Below are positions 29,783 to 37,924 of a DNA stretch of 64,000 nt, one piece after another; within the stretch, counting starts at the first letter, position 1; each line of letters starts with the position of its first letter. Position numbers and translations under genes: made by a program. The stretch is from Bacteroidota bacterium (GTDB lineage: Bacteria > Bacteroidota > Bacteroidia > AKYH767-A > 2013-40CM-41-45). The stretch covers positions 101,819-165,818 of the forward strand of contig SHNE01000017.1 of the NCBI GenBank assembly GCA_004295015.1, in the 5' to 3' direction. Below the pieces are notes generated by a model, which was given only the letters and a program-made list of their open reading frames with translations, had not been told where the DNA came from and did not search any database.

Positions 29783-31267
29783 ATGCCTGAAAATCAGATA
29801 GTTGATATTTCTCCTGTGAAGGAGATCAAAAACTTGGCTGAGGCGCCGACAGCTAATTCTACTTCGATGATTATTCGACAGACAACTCTTGCAAATCAAA
29901 TTACCATTTCCGGAGTAGGCTTACATACAGGAGCCTCTGTAAATCTGACATTCAGACCGGCGCCAGAAAATCACGGCTTTAAGTTTCAACGTGTGGATTT
30001 ACCCGGTAAACCGATTGTTGAGGCTGATGTGGATAATGTCACTGATACTGATCGCGGTACAACCATTAGCAAGCATGGTGCTAAGGTGAGTACTATTGAA
30101 CACGTTTTGGCTGCTTTGGCAGGAATGGAAATTGACAATGTGCTGATGGAAATTGATGGTCCGGAAGTTCCTATTATGGACGGAAGTTCCATGCCTTTCA
30201 TTGAACTATTGGAGAAGGCAGGGGTTCAGCAGCAAAAGGAAGAACGTCATTACTATTCACTCACCGAAAATATTTCTTACGAAGACCCTACCCGTAAAAC
30301 TGAAATGCTCGCAGTTCCAAGCGATGATTTCAGAATCACTGTTATGGTGGATTACAATAGTGATCTGTTAGGAACACAGCATGCTACATTATATAATATC
30401 CGTGAGTTCAAGGAGGAAATAAGCGATAGCAGAACCTTTTGTTTTCTACACGAACTTGAGATGTTATTGGATCACAACCTTATTAAAGGTGGAGACATTA
30501 ATAACGCAATCGTTGTGGTTGACAAACCTGTCTCACAGGAAAAGCTGGAGCACCTTGCAAGGGTATTTAAAAAAGATAAGATTGTAGCTGAGCGCGGTTT
30601 TTTAAATAACGTGAAGTTACGGTTCCAAAACGAGCCGGCGCGACACAAGCTGTTGGACATTGTTGGTGACCTGGCTTTGGTAGGTGCACCACTAAAGGGA
30701 CATATACTCGCAGCCCGACCCGGTCATGTAGCCAACGTAGCATTTGCGCGCAAGATAAAAGAGATGATGAAGCGCGATCGTTTTCGCGAACGTGCACCAC
30801 GATATGATCCAAGTGTAAAGCCATTGATTGATATCCATGGAATCATGAAGTTGCTCCCTCACAGGGCTCCCTTTTTATTCATTGACAAGATTACTGAGAT
30901 GAGTGATAAGCACGTCATCGGTGTCAAGAATGTCACGATGAACGAGTGGTTTTTTCCGGGACATTTTCCGGGAGCACCTGTATTGCCCGGAGTGATTCAA
31001 ATAGAAGCAATGGCCCAGGTTGGAGGGATTCTTGTCCTGAGCACCGTTCCTGATCCGGAGAATTACCTTACTTATTTCATGAAGATTGAGAATACAAAGT
31101 TCCGTGATATGGTTCTTCCGGGCGATACACTTGTATTCAGTCTTGAATTAGTCTCGCCAATCAGAAGAGGAATTTGTCACATGAGAGGCAAAGCCTATGT
31201 GGGTGATAAAGTAGTGATGGAGTCAGAAATGATGGCTCAAATTGTCCGTAAGGAAAAAAAGAAATAA
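29783..31267 (+). CDS. lpxC: LpxC-FabZ fusion: UDP-3-O-acyl-GlcNAc deacetylase and 3-hydroxyacyl-ACP dehydratase
   Basis: This 494-residue protein joins two enzymes. Residues about 33-310 are LpxC, with zinc ligands in STIEHVLAALAG and in HKLLDIVGDLALVG. Residues about 350-490 are FabZ, with LLPHRAPFLFIDKI near 356, the catalytic histidine in FFPGHFPGAPVLPG near 390 and the following glutamate in IQIEAMAQVGG. LpxC commits UDP-GlcNAc to lipid A, while FabZ diverts hydroxyacyl chains to fatty acid synthesis. The fusion puts both branches on one chain and is typical of Bacteroidota. It is followed within 41 bases by lpxA. Confidence 0.97.
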   Translation: MPENQIVDISPVKEIKNLAEAPTANSTSMIIRQTTLANQITISGVGLHTGASVNLTFRPAPENHGFKFQRVDLPGKPIVEADVDNVTDTDRGTTISKHGAKVSTIEHVLAALAGMEIDNVLMEIDGPEVPIMDGSSMPFIELLEKAGVQQQKEERHYYSLTENISYEDPTRKTEMLAVPSDDFRITVMVDYNSDLLGTQHATLYNIREFKEEISDSRTFCFLHELEMLLDHNLIKGGDINNAIVVVDKPVSQEKLEHLARVFKKDKIVAERGFLNNVKLRFQNEPARHKLLDIVGDLALVGAPLKGHILAARPGHVANVAFARKIKEMMKRDRFRERAPRYDPSVKPLIDIHGIMKLLPHRAPFLFIDKITEMSDKHVIGVKNVTMNEWFFPGHFPGAPVLPGVIQIEAMAQVGGILVLSTVPDPENYLTYFMKIENTKFRDMVLPGDTLVFSLELVSPIRRGICHMRGKAYVGDKVVMESEMMAQIVRKEKKK

Positions 31268-31308
31268 AATAATTGTGGAATTCTGAAAAGGACAATCTAA
31301 ACATTTCA

Positions 31309-32097
31309 ATGAATTCAAATTTAGTCAGCATACATCCCGGAGCAAAGATCGGGAAGGGAGTCAGTATTGATCCTTTTACTACCATTCATGATGATGTAGA
31401 AATCGGTGAAGGAACCTGGATCGGAAGTAATGTCAGTATTTTTCCCGGAGCAAGAATTGGAAAGAATTGTCAGATTTTTCCGGGCGCAGTTATTTCTGCC
31501 ATACCACAGGATTTGAAATTTTCGGGTGAGAAGACGACAGCTGAAATAGGAGATGGTACCATAATCCGCGAGTTCGTAACTGTAAACAGAGGCACCAAAG
31601 CCTTGGGTAAGACAGTTGTTGGTAAAGGGAATTTGTTGATGGCTTATGTACACATTGCGCACGACTGTGTTGTCGGGGATCATTGTATTCTGGCGAATGG
31701 GGCAACTTTGGCAGGCCACATCACCATAGATGATTACGCCATCATAGGCGGACTTTCGGCCATACATCAATTTGTGCGAATTGGATCACATGTAATGATC
31801 TCAGGTGGTTCATTGGTCAGGAAAGATGTTCCTCCTTATGTAAAGGCCGCACATGAGCCTTTGTCATACGTAGGACTCAATTCTGTCGGCTTACGCAGAC
31901 GTGGGTTTAGCAATGATAAAATAGCAGAAATTCAGGAGATATACAGACACCTTTTTGTGCGCGGAAATAGTAACAGTACTGCTATTGAGATCATTTCAAG
32001 GGAAATGCCTGAAACTCCTGAAAGAGATATTATATTGTCCTTCGTGAAAAATTCCTCCAGAGGCATAATGAAAGGATATAAGAAAGATGAGGACTAA
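31309..32097 (+). CDS. lpxA: UDP-N-acetylglucosamine acyltransferase LpxA
   Basis: The ATG at 31309 gives 262 residues, the classic LpxA length. The protein is a hexapeptide beta-helix from SIHPGAKIGKGVSIDP onward. It has QDLKFSGEKTTAEIGDGTII, REFVTVNRGT, and the catalytic histidine in LLMAYVHIAHDCVVGDHCIL. LpxA adds the first acyl chain to UDP-GlcNAc, the first step of lipid A synthesis. A TTG at 31273 is in frame but adds unrelated residues and was rejected. Confidence 0.96.
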   Translation: MNSNLVSIHPGAKIGKGVSIDPFTTIHDDVEIGEGTWIGSNVSIFPGARIGKNCQIFPGAVISAIPQDLKFSGEKTTAEIGDGTIIREFVTVNRGTKALGKTVVGKGNLLMAYVHIAHDCVVGDHCILANGATLAGHITIDDYAIIGGLSAIHQFVRIGSHVMISGGSLVRKDVPPYVKAAHEPLSYVGLNSVGLRRRGFSNDKIAEIQEIYRHLFVRGNSNSTAIEIISREMPETPERDIILSFVKNSSRGIMKGYKKDED

Positions 32098-32114
32098 ATT
32101 CTTTTCGAAGCCAG

Positions 32115-32735
32115 GTGAAAATTGAACTACAGAAGGCAGGTAAAAAATATTTTCGTGAATGGATTTTTCGAAATGTAGATATCTGTCTTGAACCCGGGGA
32201 AAAAGTTGCAGTACTTGGGCCGAATGGTTCGGGTAAGTCTACCTTCTTGCAATTATTATCGGGAGCACTCCTTTCCACTGAAGGCTCAGTCATTTTTTCG
32301 AGGAAGGGCGAGGTCATCAATTCGGAATCGGTCTTTAGAAATGTGTGTATAGCCGCTCCATACCTTGAATTAATTGAAGAGTTTACACTGAAAGAAATTA
32401 TAGACTTTCATTTTTCATTTAAAAAATCAGTGAATGGATTTAAGTCGGATGATATTCTGCAGATCTCAGGCCTGGAAGCCTCGAGGAACAAGGTTTTTAA
32501 ACACTTTTCTTCCGGAATGAAGCAAAGAGTAAAACTCTCTTTGGCTTTATTATCTGACGTTGAGATTGTACTGCTGGATGAACCCTGTTCCAATCTTGAT
32601 GCAACAGCAATTAACTGGTATAAGGATTTGGTCAGAGACTATGGGATGGAAAGGCTTATTGTAGTTTGTTCCAATAATCAATTGGATGAATTTGCCTACT
32701 GCAGCAGAAAAATGAATATGCTTGATTGGAAATGA
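32115..32735 (+). CDS. ABC transporter ATP-binding protein, orphan
   Basis: This 206-residue protein is a single ATPase domain. The Walker A motif GPNGSGKST lies at 35-43, the signature SSGMKQR near 135 and Walker B IVLLDEP near 152. Q-loop and H-loop are less clear: the region after Walker B ends VVCSNNQLDEFAYC, where a histidine is usual and asparagine or glutamine stand instead. The start is GTG 32115, 17 bases after lpxA. No permease lies nearby. Its place in the lpx cluster hints at an envelope role, but the partner is unknown. Confidence 0.82.
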   Translation: MKIELQKAGKKYFREWIFRNVDICLEPGEKVAVLGPNGSGKSTFLQLLSGALLSTEGSVIFSRKGEVINSESVFRNVCIAAPYLELIEEFTLKEIIDFHFSFKKSVNGFKSDDILQISGLEASRNKVFKHFSSGMKQRVKLSLALLSDVEIVLLDEPCSNLDATAINWYKDLVRDYGMERLIVVCSNNQLDEFAYCSRKMNMLDWK

Positions 32736-32780
32736 AATTTGATTCCCCCTGGAGTTTCTTGTTTATACATATTTTAATCA

Positions 32781-33221
32781 ATGCAATCAGAGAATAATAA
32801 GAGTGTTGTTTTAGAAATTAAAACTGAGGATGAGCTTCACTCAGCAGCTGAACAATTGCTTAAATTTGCCGGTGAAACCAGAAACTTCACATTCTCCGGT
32901 GAAATGGGAGCCGGAAAAACTACTTTCATTAAGGCCATTTGCAGGATGTTAGGTGTTGAACACGGTATGAGCAGCCCAACCTTTTCAATTGTAAACGAAT
33001 ACATAGGCAAAAACAATCGTCCGATATATCATTTTGATTTTTACAGGATAAAGTCTGAAAGGGAGGCCTTGGAGATAGGGGTAGAAGAATATTTTGAAAG
33101 CAATGGCTTTTGTATGATAGAATGGCCGGAAAAAATTCTAAATTTATTGCCTGAAGACAGGGTAGCAATCAATATCCTTGTTGAAAACAATCAACGTCTG
33201 ATTACTTTTTCTCATGAATGA
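32781..33221 (+). CDS. tsaE: tRNA threonylcarbamoyladenosine biosynthesis ATPase TsaE
   Basis: This 146-residue protein has the TsaE P-loop GEMGAGKTT at 40-48, SSPTFSIVNEY, YHFDFYRIKSEREALEIG and MIEWPEKI, all typical of the family. TsaE is the ATPase that supports TsaB/TsaD in making the t6A modification next to the anticodon of ANN-decoding tRNAs. Its last 8 bases overlap the start of the alanine dehydrogenase gene, so the two are translationally coupled or at least co-transcribed. Confidence 0.93.
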   Translation: MQSENNKSVVLEIKTEDELHSAAEQLLKFAGETRNFTFSGEMGAGKTTFIKAICRMLGVEHGMSSPTFSIVNEYIGKNNRPIYHFDFYRIKSEREALEIGVEEYFESNGFCMIEWPEKILNLLPEDRVAINILVENNQRLITFSHE

Positions 33222-34443
33222 CAGATTTCCAACAGGCTTATCGGCATTAGCAGCATCTGCAGCTCTGCAACCGAGGGAAGCCATGCTTGAAGTAAAAAAG
33301 CAGAAAAAACAGCTGTTTATTGGTATTCCAAAGGAAACATCCTTTCAGGAAAACAGAATGCCATTAATCCCTCAATCGGTTTCTTTATTGGTTAATAATG
33401 GCCACGATGTTCGGGTTGAAGCGGGCGCCGGCGCTCAGTCAAATTTTCAGGATTCCGATTTCAGTGAGGCGGGCGCGCAGATTGTCTATACTCCTGAAGA
33501 AGTATATAAGTCTGACATTGTTATAAAAGTTGCACCCCCTTCTCTGGAAGAATTAGAATTTATTCAACCTCGACAATACCTCATTAGCATTTTACAAATG
33601 AATATGCAGAATGAGGAGTATATCCGAAAATTGTCTGCAAAGAAGATCACAGCTATCGGTTACGAATACATGCACGAGGCTACCGGTGTGTACCCGATAA
33701 TTCAGGCGATGAGTGAAATTGTCGGAAGTACGGGAATTTTGGTCGCTGCCGAATACTTGAGCAATGCCTTTAATGGAAAGGGAGAATTACTGGGAGGGAT
33801 TGCAGGGATTCCACCTACAGAAGTTGTTATTATTGGAGCAGGAACTGTCGGAGAATATGCTGCCAGAGCTGCTTTGGGACTAGGTGCATCAGTGAAAGTA
33901 TTTGACAATTCCATATATCGTCTTCGACGCCTTCAGAATCGTTTGGGTAATCGGATTTATACTTCCACATTAGTTCCAAGTATTTTACTCAAAGAACTTA
34001 AAAACGCTGACGTAGCCATTGGTGCTCTGAGGAGTAATGAAGGAAGAACTCCTGTTGTAGTTACTGATGAAATGGTAAGTGAGATGCGTGTCGGTTCAGT
34101 AATTGTTGATATCAGTATCGATCAGGGTGGTTGTTTTGAGACTTCTGAAGTTACCAATCACTCCCAACCAATTTTTAGAAAATACGGAGTTGTGCATTAT
34201 TGTGTTCCCAATATTGCATCCCGGGTTAGTCGCACAGCTTCCACTGCACTTAGTAATATTTTTACACCAATTTTATTGGAAGCAGGAGCGGAGGGTGGTA
34301 TTGATGAAATCCTATGGAAAAACAGGGTGGTTTGCAATGGAGTGTATATGTTCCGTGGCGCAATTACAAATCGATATGTTTCTGAAGTTTGTAATTTACC
34401 ATTCAAGGATCTGGATTTATTAATGGCAGCATCCAGAATTTAA
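33214..34443 (+). CDS. ald: Alanine dehydrogenase
   Basis: This 409-residue protein has the alanine dehydrogenase / NAD(P) transhydrogenase alpha fold: FIGIPKETSFQENRMPLIP near residue 35, VEAGAGAQSNFQDSDF, and the NAD-binding loop VVIIGAGTVGEYAARAALGL. SVIVDISIDQGGCFETSE and HYCVPNIASRVSRTAS follow. It interconverts alanine and pyruvate plus ammonia with NAD. The first 30 residues form an extension before the conserved core, as in Bacteroidota homologues known to me. It overlaps tsaE by 8 bases and runs convergent to proline dehydrogenase, 10 bases away. Confidence 0.9.
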   Translation: MNDRFPTGLSALAASAALQPREAMLEVKKQKKQLFIGIPKETSFQENRMPLIPQSVSLLVNNGHDVRVEAGAGAQSNFQDSDFSEAGAQIVYTPEEVYKSDIVIKVAPPSLEELEFIQPRQYLISILQMNMQNEEYIRKLSAKKITAIGYEYMHEATGVYPIIQAMSEIVGSTGILVAAEYLSNAFNGKGELLGGIAGIPPTEVVIIGAGTVGEYAARAALGLGASVKVFDNSIYRLRRLQNRLGNRIYTSTLVPSILLKELKNADVAIGALRSNEGRTPVVVTDEMVSEMRVGSVIVDISIDQGGCFETSEVTNHSQPIFRKYGVVHYCVPNIASRVSRTASTALSNIFTPILLEAGAEGGIDEILWKNRVVCNGVYMFRGAITNRYVSEVCNLPFKDLDLLMAASRI

Positions 34444-34453
34444 AACCTTTGGG

Positions 34454-35638
34454 TTATTTTTTTGAATTCCTTCTTCTACGCTTTTCTGTTTGGATTAAGG
34501 AAAGCTCCCGACCGGTTTGTCCCGCTACTGATGTATTTTCCTGAGCCCTTCTGATGAGATAGGGCAGTACCGAAGTGATTGGCCCATAAGGGACATATTT
34601 TGAGGTGTTATAATTTTCTTTGGCAAGGTTGTAAGTGATATGATCACTCATTCCATAGAGCTGAGAAAACCAGATATGTTCGTGATTATTTTTAAGATTT
34701 TTTTCGTGCATCAATTGAGTAAGGCGCATGCAGCTTTCTTCATTATGCGTACCGGCACACAAATAAATTTTATCAATGTGCTCAACACACAATGCAATTG
34801 CCGCATTATAATCCTGATCAGTTGCTGATTTGTTTTCCTGTATTGGTGAAGCATATCCCATTTTAGAAGCTCTTTCTCTCTCTTTTTCCATGTAAGCCCC
34901 GCGAACAATCTTCAGACCGAGATAATACTCATGTGTCTTTGCGTGATCGATACAATTTAGCAGATAATTCAGGCGATCAACACGATACATTTGTAGTGTA
35001 TTATAAATAATGGCCTTGTCTTTATTGAACTTTTGCATCATTTCTCTTGCCAACTCATCTACGACTATTTGTATCCAGGATTCTTCTGCATCAATATATA
35101 TTGGCACATTATTATCGTAACCGGCTTGACAAATGGTAAATACTCTCTTGTAAAAACGGGAATATTGTTCCTTCTCTTCTAAGCTTAGTAATTTGCCATC
35201 GTTTTTCTTTTCGAGAAGTTGAATGCTTCCAACGCCACTAGGTTTAAAAACTGAAAATGGAATATTTTTATCGCTCTTAGCTTTTTCGATAGTAGACAAG
35301 GTTTGTCGGAGAGACTTTTCGAAATCTTCTTCAGATTCCTTTCCTTCAACTGAATAATCAAGTATAGTACCGATATTGAATTTGCTAAGTTTGTCGATGG
35401 TGGCATTACAGGAATCAATTGACTCTCCTCCACAAAAATGACGAAAAGCAGTGGCACGGATTAGCCCTTTAATTGGCAGGTGCATCCACAAGGCTATCTT
35501 TACCAATACGGGACTAGCCTGAACCAGCCAGTTGAACGACAGTAGTTTGAAAAGCCAATAAGCCCTGTTTAAATCAGCATTTGATTTAGAGCGGAACGCT
35601 GTTTCCGTATCATTGAAAGAAACGATGGATTTGTTCAT
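34454..35638 (-). CDS. Proline dehydrogenase
   Basis: This 394-residue flavoenzyme is a stand-alone proline dehydrogenase (PutA-type TIM barrel). Characteristic segments are YIDAEESWIQ, KIVRGAYMEKERERA and the C-terminal substrate-binding helix YVPYGPITSVLPYLIRRAQE with the RRxxEN pattern. It oxidises proline to pyrroline-5-carboxylate with FAD. The second enzyme, P5C dehydrogenase, is not in the window. The promoter is well defined, and the gene is divergent from the aromatic amino-acid genes with a 69-base gap. Confidence 0.92.
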   Translation of the reverse strand: MNKSIVSFNDTETAFRSKSNADLNRAYWLFKLLSFNWLVQASPVLVKIALWMHLPIKGLIRATAFRHFCGGESIDSCNATIDKLSKFNIGTILDYSVEGKESEEDFEKSLRQTLSTIEKAKSDKNIPFSVFKPSGVGSIQLLEKKNDGKLLSLEEKEQYSRFYKRVFTICQAGYDNNVPIYIDAEESWIQIVVDELAREMMQKFNKDKAIIYNTLQMYRVDRLNYLLNCIDHAKTHEYYLGLKIVRGAYMEKERERASKMGYASPIQENKSATDQDYNAAIALCVEHIDKIYLCAGTHNEESCMRLTQLMHEKNLKNNHEHIWFSQLYGMSDHITYNLAKENYNTSKYVPYGPITSVLPYLIRRAQENTSVAGQTGRELSLIQTEKRRRRNSKK

Positions 35639-35651
35639 AGTCTTATGGATG

Positions 35652-35682
35652 CAAACCTAATTTATTCATATGAATCAGCAAA
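35652..35682 (-). promoter_or_regulatory. Promoter of proline dehydrogenase
   Basis: On the minus strand TTTG (35682-35679) is followed after 19 bases by TAGGTTTG (35659-35652). This is a full match to the Bacteroidota TTTG / TAnnTTTG promoter. Transcription should start only a few bases before the ATG, giving an almost leaderless mRNA. Confidence 0.6.
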
Positions 35683-35692
35683 AATCTAATTG

Positions 35693-35700
35693 TATCTTTG
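35693..35700 (+). promoter_or_regulatory. Putative -7 box of the DAHP synthase gene
   Basis: TATCTTTG matches TAnnTTTG and lies 7 bases before the ATG at 35708. It supports 35708 as the true start of the interrupted gene. A good -33 element was not found. Confidence 0.5.
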
Positions 35701-35707
35701 TGTGCTT

Positions 35708-36823
35708 ATGAGCAACAAAAATCTAACAGGCATTTTACCCTTAAACTCATGGGGTTTTGGGGAGGCTCTCCCTTTCATTATTGCCGGTCCATGCTGAATG
35801 GAATCTGTTGAACAGATCAATGAAATAGCTGCGAAGCTCAAAGGTAGCAAAGTCAATATGCTTAGAGGAGGGATCTGGAAACCTCGTACAAGACCTGACT
35901 CCTTTCAAGGCATTGGAGAAGAAGGGCTTCAGTGGTTAAAAACGGCCGGAATTGAGAATAATTTGCCTGTTACCGTCGAGGTTGCTCACCCGAGGCATGT
36001 GGAGCAAGCACTTAAATTAGGAATTGATTGCCTTTGGATCGGGGCACGTACAACGGTTAACCCTTTTTTAGTGCAGGAAATAGCTACTTCCTTAGACGGG
36101 GTAGATATTCCTGTTTTTGTTAAGAATCCTATTAATCCGGAGCTTGAACTCTGGATTGGAGCAATCGAACGGTTTTACAATGCCGGAATTAGAAAATTAG
36201 GAGCAATCCATAGAGGCTTTTCTTCTTATGAAAAATCGAAATACAGGAATGTTCCAAATTGGCAAATTCCAATAGAATTGAAAAGAAGATTGCCTGAACT
36301 TCCGGTCTTGTGTGACCCAAGCCATATTGGTGGTTCTCGTGAACTAATAGGTCCGATAGCACAAACAGCCATGGATTTAAGTTTTGAAGGCTTGATGATT
36401 GAAGTACACCCGGACCCATCCAAGGCGCTGAGTGATAAAAATCAGCAACTGATTCCTGCTGAATTTCTTGCTCTTATCGAGTCCTTAGTGGTGCGAAAAA
36501 AATCTGTAGACGATGTAATCTTTCTAAACCTGCTTGAAGAGTTGCGTGACAGAATTGACAAGATTGATGAAGACATTCTTCAGTTTATGGCGGAACGCAT
36601 GAGTATTGCACGTGAGATCGGACAGTATAAAAAGGAGAATAACATGACGATCCTGCAGGTGGAGCGCTGGAATGAAATTTTGAGGACGCGTCAGTTATCC
36701 GGCTTACAAAAAGATTTGAGTCGTGATTTTATCATCCAGTTGTATGAAAAAATTCATGATGAATCTATCTATCATCAGACTCAGGTTATGAATACTTCTG
36801 AAACTCAAAAGCAAAAACACTAA
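35708..36823 (+). CDS. DAHP synthase-chorismate mutase fusion, interrupted by an in-frame TGA
   Basis: The frame opens at ATG 35708 (MSNKNLTGILPLNSWGFGEA), runs 29 codons to IIAGPC, meets TGA at 35795-35797 and continues at once with ATG 35798 for 341 more codons. Family members read GPCSAES or GPCSVES here, so the stop replaces a serine beside the metal-binding cysteine. Downstream, DAHP synthase motifs are intact (GGIWKPRTRP, LWIGARTT, CDPSHIGGSRE, MIEVHPDP), followed by an AroQ-type chorismate mutase domain (LRDRIDKIDEDILQFMAERM). The enzyme starts the shikimate pathway, and the fused mutase usually gives feedback control. A product starting at 35798 would lack the metal-ligand cysteine. 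Explanations are readthrough, reinitiation giving two chains, a true null allele, or sequence error. aroB and aroA follow intact. Confidence 0.85.
35795..35797 (+). other. In-frame TGA at the serine position of the GPC[S] motif
   Basis: The codons read GGT CCA TGC TGA ATG GAA TCT, in the same frame on both sides. TGA is a normal stop elsewhere in the window (for example aroA and the HD hydrolase), so a reassigned genetic code is not indicated. Confidence 0.9.
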
Positions 36824-36835
36824 TTTTTTTCAGGC

Positions 36836-37924
36836 ATGGGAGCTGTACTTTCCAACACTTTTAGTGAGGTGCATATAGGAGAAGGTGCTCTAGCGGATTT
36901 AAGCAACTTACTTTGCGAGGAGTTTTCAGCATCAAAGAAATTTATTCTTGTAGATTCCAATACCCGGAAGCATTGTTTGCCGGTTCTTTTGAAATTTTTT
37001 CATGAGAGTATAAATTATGAACTCATAGAAATTGCTGCAGGAGAAGAGCATAAAAGTTTGGTGTCATGTGAAAAAATCTGGAAAGCCTTAACAGCCGGAG
37101 AAATTGATAAGCACTCAGTGATAATTAGTTTGGGTGGCGGCATGATCGGTGACCTGGGTGGCTTTTCTGCAGCAACAATACTTCGGGGCGTTAAACACAT
37201 TCAGGTTCCAACCTCTTTGCTTGCGATGGTGGATGCTTCGGCAGGAGGAAAGACAGGAATTAATTTATCCGGATTGAAAAATCAAGTCGGAACATTTTCT
37301 CATCCCTTGGCCATTTATATCTATCAGCCATTTCTAAATACTTTACCTGAAAGAGATTTTAATTCCGGCTTAGCGGAAATTGCCAAGCATGCCTTGATTG
37401 CAGATGCTGAATTATGGGAAAGCTTTCGTAAGAAAAAAACATTTGATGATGAAGACATAAGGCAATTTGTTCTACGATCCATTGAGATTAAAAGCGGATT
37501 TGTTGCAATGGATGAAAAAGATTTAAGGGAACGGCACGCACTCAATTTTGGCCATACAATAGGTCATGCCATAGAAGCATTCTCCCTGGCTAAGTATGAA
37601 CTTGCCTTTTTGCATGGAGAAGCTGTGGCGGTTGGCATGATTGCAGAGTCTTACTTGTCTGAAATCGTGTCCGGACTTCCGACACATGAAGCGGAGGAAA
37701 TTGTTAATTGTCTGGCATCACGCTATCATTATTTAAATTTTGATTTTGAACCTACCCAATTGATGCCGTATATTAAGCATGATAAAAAGAATAAAAATTC
37801 TATTCCTGATTTTACCTTACTACCCTCTATCGGTTCCGTTAAAATAAATCAACATACATCTGAGGAGAATATTGAAATCGCGATTAGAAAAACCCGGAAT
37901 CTCTTTTTGAATCCTGTTGTATGA
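36836..37924 (+). CDS. aroB: 3-dehydroquinate synthase
   Basis: This 362-residue protein has AroB landmarks: SLGGGMIGDLGGFSAATILR, VPTSLLAMVDASAGGKTGIN, ERHALNFGHTIGHAIEAF and FLHGEAVAVGMIAE, with the zinc-binding Glu and His residues in these segments. It converts DAHP to 3-dehydroquinate, the step directly after the upstream DAHP synthase. The start is 12 bases after the DAHP synthase stop. Its last four bases (ATGA) overlap the aroA start. Confidence 0.95.
   Translation: MGAVLSNTFSEVHIGEGALADLSNLLCEEFSASKKFILVDSNTRKHCLPVLLKFFHESINYELIEIAAGEEHKSLVSCEKIWKALTAGEIDKHSVIISLGGGMIGDLGGFSAATILRGVKHIQVPTSLLAMVDASAGGKTGINLSGLKNQVGTFSHPLAIYIYQPFLNTLPERDFNSGLAEIAKHALIADAELWESFRKKKTFDDEDIRQFVLRSIEIKSGFVAMDEKDLRERHALNFGHTIGHAIEAFSLAKYELAFLHGEAVAVGMIAESYLSEIVSGLPTHEAEEIVNCLASRYHYLNFDFEPTQLMPYIKHDKKNKNSIPDFTLLPSIGSVKINQHTSEENIEIAIRKTRNLFLNPVV

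Noticed and set aside
31273..31308. Upstream TTG start for LpxA
   Set aside because: It adds 12 residues without family similarity; ATG 31309 gives the standard 262-residue length.
35795..35797. Selenocysteine or genetic-code reassignment at the TGA
   Set aside because: TGA ends other genes here normally, no selenocysteine-insertion hairpin was recognised, and the family uses serine rather than cysteine at this position.
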